DNA of 64,000 nt from Paractinoplanes brasiliensis (GTDB lineage Bacteria; Actinomycetota; Actinomycetes; Mycobacteriales; Micromonosporaceae): positions 6,492,001 through 6,556,000 of the forward strand of contig NZ_SNWR01000001.1 in assembly GCF_004362215.1 (NCBI RefSeq). The letters run 5' to 3'. This document shows, in pieces, positions 57,705 through 64,000 of this stretch (position 1 is the first letter of the stretch; the number at the start of each line of letters is the position of its first letter). The position numbers were made by a program, and so were the translations under genes. The notes beneath the pieces were generated by a model, which saw nothing but the letters and a program-made list of their open reading frames with translations, was not told the DNA's origin and did not search any database.

Positions 57705-60700
57705 GTGGAGTCCGTGGCGGAGGTTCTGGCGGCCGAGCAGAAATACTTCGACCACGTGTCGGATCATCGTGAGCGGATGCGCCGGGCCCTGCTCGACGCC
57801 CCGGCCGCGGCGGCCAACGCGGGGGCCGCGGTCCACCTGCGCAAAGACGCCGAGGCCCGGCTGCAGCGCATCGGCGAGCCCGACGACGCGGTCGCGGTCG
57901 GGCGCATGGACGACGAGGACGGCGATGTCCTCTACGTCGGTTATCACACCATCTTCGACGACGACTCCGAGGTGCTGGTCGTCAACTGGCAGGCGCCCGC
58001 GGCCGCGCGCTACTTCACCGCCACCCACGCCGACGCGCAGGGCCTGGCCCGTAAGCGCAGCTTCGAGACCACGGGCAACGTCGTCAACGCGTACGAGGAC
58101 ACCGTCTTCCGCCAGCTCGCGGCGGCCGTCGCCGAGCTCGAGGAGCCGGGCGACGCGCTTCTCGACGACCTCAACCGCGACCGTACGGGTCAGATGCACG
58201 ACATCGTCCGTACCATCCAGGCCGCCCAGTTCGACCTGATCCGCGCCCCGCTCGACGAGATGCTGATCATCCAGGGCGGCCCCGGCACGGGCAAGACGGC
58301 CGTCGCGCTGCACCGGGTGTCGTGGCTGCTGTTCAACTACCGCGGCACCCTCCAGCCCGAAGACGTGCTGATCGTCGGGCCGTCGCCCACGTTCACCCGC
58401 TACACCCGTACGGTGCTGCCCAGCCTCGGCGACACCAGCGTGGCCCAGCGCGACATCGGCCAGTTCCACCCGCCCGTACGCCGCGGCCGCCTCGAAGAAG
58501 CCGAGGTCGCCCGGCTCAAGGGTGACGGTCGCATGGCGGGACTGCTGCGCCGGGCGCTCTACGACCGGGTCGGTGTCCCGGCCGACCAGCTGCCGGTCGA
58601 GGCCCAGCTCGACGGCCGGCCGGTCGTGTTCACCGCCGACGAGATCAACGAGTTCGTCGCGCGCAGCCGCCAGACCCCGGGCACGTTCGGTCAGCAGCGG
58701 CAGATCTTCCGCAGCCTGATGCTGAACTCGGCGACCGAACGCGCCCGCGAGCGCCGGCTCGGTGTCCGTACGGCCCTCGACCAGCTGATCGAGCGCATCT
58801 GGCCGACCTTCACCGCGGCCGCCTTCCTGCGCGACCTGTTCGGCTCCCGCGACAGGCTGATCGCCGCCGCCGGCGAGGAACTGACCGTCCGCGACGTCGC
58901 GCTGCTGCACCGCCGCGGCGCCGAGCGCATCTCCGACGAGGTGTGGAGCGCGGCCGACCTGCCGCTGCTGGACTACCTCGAGGCGCTGATCCACGGCATC
59001 GAGCAGCGCTACGGCCACATCGTCGTCGACGAGGCCCAAGACCTGTCACCCATGCAGCTGCGCTCGATCGCGATGCGTTCCTCGACGGGCTCGATGACCG
59101 TGGTCGGCGACATCGCCCAGTCCACCGGGCTGTGGGCCCGCGACGACTGGGACGACGTGCTCGAACACCTGCCCGCCCAGCTGCCGCAGCGGCTGGCCGA
59201 GCTGAGGTACGGGTACCGCGTGCCCCGCCAGGTCTTCGAGATCGCCGCGCGGCTGCTGCCGTACGCCGCGCCCGAGGTCACCGCGCCGCAGGTGGTGCGC
59301 GACGGCCCCGCCGACCCGGTGTTCCGCCTGACCGACGACGACAGCCGCGCCTCGATCGCGGTCGAGACGGCCATGGCCCACGCCTCCCACGGCCGTTCCG
59401 TCGCCATCATCTGCCCCGCCGCGCACCGCTGGGCCGTCGAGTCCGAGCTGACAGCCCGCGACGTGGCCTGGCGTGCCGCCTCGCGCAACGAGCTCGGCCA
59501 GGGGGTCAACCTGGTGAGCCCGCACGAGGCCAAGGGCCTGGAGTTCGACGCCACCGTGGTCGTCGAACCCCGTGACATCATCGCCGAGGATGAGCGGGGC
59601 CACCGCCTGCTGTATGTGGCGCTGACCCGCACCACGCGCTACCTGGCCGTGATCGGCATCCTGCCCCCGGTCGGCGATGCCGTGCTCGAACTGGAGCCGC
59701 TCGACCGTTTCGAGCTGACCCAGTCGCTCCCGGCGCCCACCGCCATCGGCACCGCCACAGTCCCATCCCCCCGGACCGCCGACAACCGTGAGGAAACGCC
59801 GCCCGGCGCCCTCCCGTTCACCGTGCCGTCAGCAGACGAGCCGTCGGTGCTGTCATCACGCCTCGCGGCGGCGTTGTCGGCCGACGGACCGTGGACGTCG
59901 CGGCCCACCGTCCCACCGCCGCCGGACGAGAAGCTGCGGTCGCCCTCGGCCGCGCCATCTTCCGAGCCCGCGAACTCCGCCACGCCCCCCACCGTCACAC
60001 CCCTGGCAACGCCGGCGACCTCAGCGCCCGTGGCCGCCGCGCCCGCGCCCGCCGCACCCGCTCCCGAGCCCAGCGTGTCGCTGGATGGTCCCGCGCCCGG
60101 AGTGTCCGGGTCCGAGCGGGTGTTCGGCGTGCCTGCGGCTGTGTCCGTGCCCGCCGCGCCTGTTTCCGAGCCTGTGTCCGGCGTGCTTGTGAATGCGCCC
60201 GCGCCTGCTGGGTCGGGGTCCGAGCGGGTGTTCGGCGTGCCTGCGGCTGAGTCCGCGCCCGCCGCGCCTGTTTCCGAGCCTGTGTCCGGCGTGCTTGTGA
60301 ATGCGCCCGCGCCTGCTGGGTCGGGGTCCGAGCGGGTGTTCGGCGTGCCTGCGGCTGAGTCCGCGCCCGCCGCGCCTGTTTCCGAGCCTGTGTCCGGCGT
60401 GCTCGTGAATGCGCCCGCGCCCGCTGGGTCGGGGGCCGAGCGCCTGTTCGACGTTCCGCTGCCAGAGCCCGCGTTCGACGCGCCCGTGGCTGAGGCTGTG
60501 TTCGACCTGCCGGTGCCTGGGGCTGTGTTTGATGCGCCTTTGTCGGGGGCGCCTTCGGCTGAAACCGTGTCCGGGACGCACGTGGCTGAGGCCGTGCCGC
60601 CCGCACCTGCGACTGCGACTGGCTCTGCGGTGCCCAGGAGTGGATTCAAGCTCGCGACACCGCTGCCTGCGTTCGAGGCGTCGGTGGCCGAGACTGGATC

Positions 60701-62099
60701 GGCGGGACCGGTGGCTGACCTTGGCTCTGCGCTGCCCGCACCAGCGCCCACGTCCGGCGTGTCCAGGTCCGGCGTGCCCACGTCCGAGCATGCGTCGGCG
60801 GTGCCCGCGACTGCGCCCACTTCTGCCGTGCCCGCAATCGCGCCTACCTCTGCCGTGCCCGCGACAGCGTCCACGTCTGAGCATGCGTCGCCGGTGCCCG
60901 CAATCGCGCCTACCTCTGCCGTGCCCGCGACAGCGTCCACGTCTGAGCATGCGTCGCCGGTGCCCGCAATCGCGCCTACCTCTGCCGTGCCCGCGACAGC
61001 GTCCACGTCTGAGCATGCGTCGCCGGTGCCCGCAATCGCGCCTACCTCTGCCGTGCCCGCGACAGCGTCCACGTCTGAGCATGCGTCGCCGGTGCCCGCA
61101 ATCGCGCCTACCTCTGCCGTGCCCGCGACAGCGTCCACGTCTGAGCATGCGTCGCCGGTGCCCGCAATCGCGCCTACCTCTGCCGTGCCCGCGACAGCGT
61201 CCACGTCTGAGCATGCGTCGCCGGTGCCCGCAATCGCGCCTACCTCTGCCGTGCCCGCGACAGCGTCCACGTCTGAGCATGCGTCGCCGGTGCCCGCAAT
61301 CGCGCCTACCTCTGCCGTGCCCGCGACAGCGTCCACGTCTGAGCATGCGTCGCCGGTGCCCGCAATCGCGCCTACCTCTGCCGTGCCCGCGACAGCGTCC
61401 ACGTCTGAGCATGCGTCGCCGGTGCCCGCAATCGCGCCTACCTCTGCCGTGCCCGCGACAGCGTCCACGTCTGAGCATGCATCGCCGGTGCCCGCAATCG
61501 CGCCTACCTCTGCCGTGCCCGCAACCGCGCCCATCTCTGCCGTGCCCGCGACTGCGCCTGGCTCTGCCGTGCCTGCGACAGCGTCCACGTCCGGCGTGTC
61601 CACGGCTGAGCATGCGTCGCCGGTGCTCGCAACTGCGCCTGCTTCGGCCGCGCTCGTGACTGCGCCCGCTTCGTCCGGGCTCGTGGCTGCGCCCGCTTCG
61701 GCCGGGCTCGTGGCTGCGCCTGGCTCTGCCGTGCCTGCGACGGCGCCTACCCCCGCCGTGCCCGTGGCCGCCCCCGCCCCGCCTGTGGCCGTGCCCGCTT
61801 CTGCCGTGGCCGCGCCCGCTCCGGCCGCGCTCGTGGCTGCGCCGGCCGCGCCCGCCCCGCCCGCCTCGCCGGTGGCTCCCCAACCCGCGCCTCCGTCCCC
61901 GGCGGCCCCGTCCGTAGCTGCGCCTGTGTCCGCGGTGACCCCGTCCGTTGCGGCGGCGCGGGCGAGGGGTGGCTCGCTCTCCGCTCAGATCGTCGAGTTG
62001 GCGGCGGCCGAGCTGGCCGGTCAGATCCGGGACAATCTGCAGCCGTCCCAGTGGCAGGCCGTCGTCCAGCGAGTCGGAGAGCTTCTGACCGAGGAGTAG
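57705..62099 (+). CDS. HelD-like superfamily-1 helicase with giant repetitive tail
   Basis: 1464 aa from GTG 57705 with AAGGGGGA upstream. The first 700 residues are a HelD/UvrD-type NTPase: an N-terminal coiled arm (VLAAEQKYFDHVSDHRERM), Walker A GGPGTGKT at 191-198, Walker B HIVVDEAQDLSPMQL near 440, and the last motifs NLVSPHEAKGLEFDATVVV and LLYVALTRTTRYLAVIG. HelD proteins bind RNA polymerase and recycle it in actinobacteria, some giving rifampicin tolerance. They are normally 700-800 residues. Here an Ala/Pro/Ser/Val-rich, unstructured segment of about 650 residues follows. It includes 3 x 36 and 10 x 22 residue repeats, and then a 45-residue helical end (SLSAQIVELAAAELAGQI). Confidence 0.88.
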   Translation: MESVAEVLAAEQKYFDHVSDHRERMRRALLDAPAAAANAGAAVHLRKDAEARLQRIGEPDDAVAVGRMDDEDGDVLYVGYHTIFDDDSEVLVVNWQAPAAARYFTATHADAQGLARKRSFETTGNVVNAYEDTVFRQLAAAVAELEEPGDALLDDLNRDRTGQMHDIVRTIQAAQFDLIRAPLDEMLIIQGGPGTGKTAVALHRVSWLLFNYRGTLQPEDVLIVGPSPTFTRYTRTVLPSLGDTSVAQRDIGQFHPPVRRGRLEEAEVARLKGDGRMAGLLRRALYDRVGVPADQLPVEAQLDGRPVVFTADEINEFVARSRQTPGTFGQQRQIFRSLMLNSATERARERRLGVRTALDQLIERIWPTFTAAAFLRDLFGSRDRLIAAAGEELTVRDVALLHRRGAERISDEVWSAADLPLLDYLEALIHGIEQRYGHIVVDEAQDLSPMQLRSIAMRSSTGSMTVVGDIAQSTGLWARDDWDDVLEHLPAQLPQRLAELRYGYRVPRQVFEIAARLLPYAAPEVTAPQVVRDGPADPVFRLTDDDSRASIAVETAMAHASHGRSVAIICPAAHRWAVESELTARDVAWRAASRNELGQGVNLVSPHEAKGLEFDATVVVEPRDIIAEDERGHRLLYVALTRTTRYLAVIGILPPVGDAVLELEPLDRFELTQSLPAPTAIGTATVPSPRTADNREETPPGALPFTVPSADEPSVLSSRLAAALSADGPWTSRPTVPPPPDEKLRSPSAAPSSEPANSATPPTVTPLATPATSAPVAAAPAPAAPAPEPSVSLDGPAPGVSGSERVFGVPAAVSVPAAPVSEPVSGVLVNAPAPAGSGSERVFGVPAAESAPAAPVSEPVSGVLVNAPAPAGSGSERVFGVPAAESAPAAPVSEPVSGVLVNAPAPAGSGAERLFDVPLPEPAFDAPVAEAVFDLPVPGAVFDAPLSGAPSAETVSGTHVAEAVPPAPATATGSAVPRSGFKLATPLPAFEASVAETGSAGPVADLGSALPAPAPTSGVSRSGVPTSEHASAVPATAPTSAVPAIAPTSAVPATASTSEHASPVPAIAPTSAVPATASTSEHASPVPAIAPTSAVPATASTSEHASPVPAIAPTSAVPATASTSEHASPVPAIAPTSAVPATASTSEHASPVPAIAPTSAVPATASTSEHASPVPAIAPTSAVPATASTSEHASPVPAIAPTSAVPATASTSEHASPVPAIAPTSAVPATASTSEHASPVPAIAPTSAVPATASTSEHASPVPAIAPTSAVPATAPISAVPATAPGSAVPATASTSGVSTAEHASPVLATAPASAALVTAPASSGLVAAPASAGLVAAPGSAVPATAPTPAVPVAAPAPPVAVPASAVAAPAPAALVAAPAAPAPPASPVAPQPAPPSPAAPSVAAPVSAVTPSVAAARARGGSLSAQIVELAAAELAGQIRDNLQPSQWQAVVQRVGELLTEE
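60111..60434 (+). repeat. Three 108-bp tandem repeats in the HelD-like gene
   Basis: Copies start at 60111, 60219 and 60327, with a degenerate fourth after 60435. Each encodes 36 residues with SERVFGVPAA and APVSEPVSGVLVNAPAPA. Copies 2 and 3 are almost identical, so the expansion is recent. Confidence 0.9.
60894..61553 (+). repeat. Ten 66-bp tandem repeats in the HelD-like gene
   Basis: Copies start every 66 bases from 60894 to 61488 and encode the 22-residue unit VPAIAPTSAVPATASTSEHASP. They are almost base-identical; one copy boundary has GCATGCATCG instead of GCATGCGTCG, a silent change. Degenerate copies flank the block on both sides. Confidence 0.95.
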
Positions 62100-62105
62100 A
62101 CCGTT

Positions 62106-62163
62106 CCCCGGCCGGGCGGTGCCGGGCGGGTGCCGGGCGGGTGCCGGCGGAGGCCGGCCGGGG
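62106..62163. terminator. Bidirectional hairpin between convergent genes
   Basis: CCCCGGCCGG (62106-62115) and CCGGCCGGGG (62154-62163) form a 10-bp stem. The loop contains three GGGCGGGTGCC-like repeats. It fills the 74-base gap between the HelD-like gene and the arabinofuranosidase-like gene. Confidence 0.6.
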
Positions 62164-62173
62164 AGCGATGCGA

Positions 62174-64000
62174 TCAGCTGCTGGTGCAGACGTGGCCGTT
62201 CAGGTCGAACACCTCGGGCAGCACGTTCGGGCCGCTGTAGCTGCCGACGAAGCCGACGTTGACCGTGGCCCCCGCCGCGAGGGCGTTGTCGCCGGTGACC
62301 CGCACGGTTCGGCCGTCCGCGGTCCAGGTGGCGTTCCAGCCGCTGTTCAGGCTCTGCCAAGTGGTGGGCCACCCGAAGGTCAACGTCCAACTGGCCATCG
62401 CGTTCGCCGTGTTGTTGGTGATGTCGATCGAGCCGACGTAACCGTTGCCCCAGTCGTTGGTGTCGCGGAACTTCACCGTGCAGGGCGCGTCGGCCGGCGT
62501 CCCGGTCGTGAACGTCAGCGGGGGAGAAGCCACCGACGTGCGGCCGGACCCGTCACGGGCCACCACGTTCACCGTGTAACGCTTGCCCGGCTCCAGGTTG
62601 CGTACGGTCAAGGAAGTTGACGTTGTCTCACCCAGCTGGGCGGCCACGCCGTCGACCTGGCGGAACACCTCGTACTTGAGCCCCGGGCCGGCGGACGGCC
62701 ACGAGATCGTCGCCGTACGGTCGGTTGTCGTGGCGGTGGGGCGGGCCGGAGCCGGCAGGGCGGCGCCGCTGTCGAAGGGGCGAAGGGTGACCAGCGATAT
62801 CGAGTACGGGGCAAGCGTCTGCGCGCCCGCTGTCCCCGTCCGCGCCGTGGTCAGCTCGTCGGCTCCGTTGGTGTAGGTGACCACAGTCGGCGCGCCCGCC
62901 GCGGGGGTGAAGCCGTGGTACTTCAGGGCGACGGTCCGCTCGTTGTCCGGGTCCTTGTTGATCAGCAGGACGCTCAGGTCGCCGTTGGGGCGGCGGACGG
63001 CGTGGGTGCTGACCAGCGAGTCGTCGGCGCCGGTCCCGATGAAGCGGTCACCCGGGCGGGCGAAGGAGCCCATCAGCTTGAGCGCGTGGTACGGCGCGAA
63101 CGGCGTGTTCAGAGGCGGCTGGCAGACGGTGTTGTCGGCGTTGCAGTTGCCGCTGGAGAGCAGCCCGAAGTCGTTGTAGTCGGTCTGCCCGGCCACCGTC
63201 GACACCGTGCCGAGCCCGTTGTGCACGTTCCACCAGTGCACGGTGAACACGCCCTGGGCCAGCAACTCGCTGTAGACGTCGGCCAGGAACAGCGCGCCGG
63301 GCTGGGTGTTGCGGCCGATGTCGACATTCGTCTCGGTCATGCTGATCCGGATGCGGTCGGCGTTGTCCCCGGCGTACCGGGAGATCTGCTGCCGCAGCAG
63401 GAACATGGCGTCCTTGATGTGGCTGCTCTTCGTGAGTGTCTCGGCCGCCGAGGAGCCGCCGGGATACCAGTGCACGTCCACGAAGTCGATCACCGAACCG
63501 GCCCGGGTCAGCACTTCGGTGTTCCAGCTGCCTTCGTCGCCGGCGCCCACGATGCCGTCGGGCCAGTTGCCCGGCATCGTCAGCACGGCGCCGACCTTGA
63601 TGCTCGGGTCGACAGCCTTCATTGCCTGCGCGTACGCGACCACGTTGGCCGCGTATTCCTTCGGGCTCTTGTCGGCGTGGTCGTCGGCCTCCCACGCGGA
63701 GCCGTAGTGACCGTTGCCGTAGTTCTCGTTGCCGATGGTCCAGTACCGGGCGTTGTACTTCTTGGTCACGTTGGCGTAGCGAACCCAGTCGGCCGCCTCC
63801 TGTGCCGTGCCCGTGCCGTAGTTCGCGATGATCATCGGCTCGGCCCCGGTGCGCCGGGCCCCCGCCATGAAGGTGTCGAAGTCGGTGCCGGGCGCGACGT
63901 AGCCGCCGGGCGCGGTGTGGTCGCGCCAGTGGTAGATGTCGGCGTACGAGCCGCCCGGGTAGCGCAGCATCTGCACGCCGGCGTCCTTGAGCAGGTCGGA
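62174..64000 (-). CDS. Arabinofuranosidase-like glycoside hydrolase with FN3 and CBM2 (5' end outside window)
   Basis: At least 608 aa; the frame stays open to base 64000, so the N-terminus lies outside. The visible part starts in a TIM barrel (MLRYPGGSYADIYHW). The likely acid/base is in RYWTIGNENYG and the nucleophile in ISMTETNVD, in the order of clan GH-A enzymes such as GH51 alpha-L-arabinofuranosidases. A small beta domain with LSVLLINKDPDNERTVAL, an FN3 module (PARPTATTTDRTATISW) and a C-terminal CBM2 (CTVKFRDTNDWGNGYVGSIDITNNT ... NVGFVGSYSG) follow. CBM2 binds cellulose or xylan. It is probably secreted and acts on plant cell wall; the exact sugar specificity is not certain. Confidence 0.8.
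   Translation of the reverse strand, partial: SDLLKDAGVQMLRYPGGSYADIYHWRDHTAPGGYVAPGTDFDTFMAGARRTGAEPMIIANYGTGTAQEAADWVRYANVTKKYNARYWTIGNENYGNGHYGSAWEADDHADKSPKEYAANVVAYAQAMKAVDPSIKVGAVLTMPGNWPDGIVGAGDEGSWNTEVLTRAGSVIDFVDVHWYPGGSSAAETLTKSSHIKDAMFLLRQQISRYAGDNADRIRISMTETNVDIGRNTQPGALFLADVYSELLAQGVFTVHWWNVHNGLGTVSTVAGQTDYNDFGLLSSGNCNADNTVCQPPLNTPFAPYHALKLMGSFARPGDRFIGTGADDSLVSTHAVRRPNGDLSVLLINKDPDNERTVALKYHGFTPAAGAPTVVTYTNGADELTTARTGTAGAQTLAPYSISLVTLRPFDSGAALPAPARPTATTTDRTATISWPSAGPGLKYEVFRQVDGVAAQLGETTSTSLTVRNLEPGKRYTVNVVARDGSGRTSVASPPLTFTTGTPADAPCTVKFRDTNDWGNGYVGSIDITNNTANAMASWTLTFGWPTTWQSLNSGWNATWTADGRTVRVTGDNALAAGATVNVGFVGSYSGPNVLPEVFDLNGHVCTSS

Noticed and set aside
60894..61553. CRISPR-like array
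   Set aside because: The 66-bp units are contiguous and code for protein in frame; there are no unique spacers and no cas genes.
59639..61603. Long antisense ORF (654 codons) opposite the HelD-like tail
   Set aside because: It is the reverse reading of in-frame 66- and 108-bp repeats; low complexity, no start signal or family.

Overview
The window is very GC-rich, has few and short intergenic gaps, and uses many GTG and some TTG starts. It carries many secreted CAZymes with CBM2 or F5/8C modules, large LuxR (LAL) regulators, DUF2510 and GTACG-rich codon use. This points to a filamentous actinomycete, most likely Micromonosporaceae (Actinoplanes-like). The genus is inferred from style; there is no rRNA or tRNA in the window.

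Layout. (1) 1-8.4 kb: the C-terminal part of a CHAT protease, a basic protein of unknown function, and an operon LAL regulator > caspase-like peptidase > 74-aa protein that ends at a strong hairpin. (2) 8.6-18.3 kb: a lysyl-oxidase-like secreted protein, a polar amino-acid ABC importer (lipoprotein, permease, ATPase), a second LAL regulator, two coupled small secreted proteins, and a HEAT-repeat protein next to a MerR-HEAT regulator with a MerR-type dyad in front. (3) 18.3-22.5 kb: a decayed ATPase fragment with intact twin operators, then a GH78 alpha-L-rhamnosidase behind a LacI-type dyad. (4) 22.8-39.0 kb: the most interesting block. A TetR-like protein and a large CHAT protein converge on a caspase > TPR-like/CHAT operon. 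That operon is divergent from an eight-gene cluster with a coiled-coil membrane protein, a Ycf46-like AAA+ ATPase, Pro-rich and multi-pass membrane proteins and small unknowns. (5) 39.0-47.5 kb: an Atu4866-type lipoprotein, a GH13 amylase with a pullulanase-associated domain, a SAM methyltransferase, a 90-aa protein and a GH92 alpha-mannosidase. (6) 48.0-55.8 kb: four end-overlapping genes for exported proteins (two-domain laccase; ThuA/F5-8C/GSDH/PKD/DUF1080 fusion; cupredoxin with Ig-like repeats; beta-solenoid protein), closed by two strong hairpins. (7) 55.9-64 kb: an ABM-like monooxygenase, an SDR fusion, a HelD-like helicase with a huge repetitive tail, and an arabinofuranosidase-like CBM2 enzyme that runs off the window.

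How they may work together. Three CHAT and two caspase-like peptidases lie within 32 kb, next to NTPases, a TetR-like protein and a LAL regulator. This resembles the peptidase/NTPase conflict or regulated-cell-death systems known from multicellular bacteria. The divergent caspase-CHAT/AAA-membrane layout is the best candidate for an undescribed system. The CAZyme genes form a polysaccharide-use background. A dyad of identical sequence lies before the GH92 gene and inside the start of the laccase gene, which suggests common control. All function calls come from reading motifs by eye; no searches were run.
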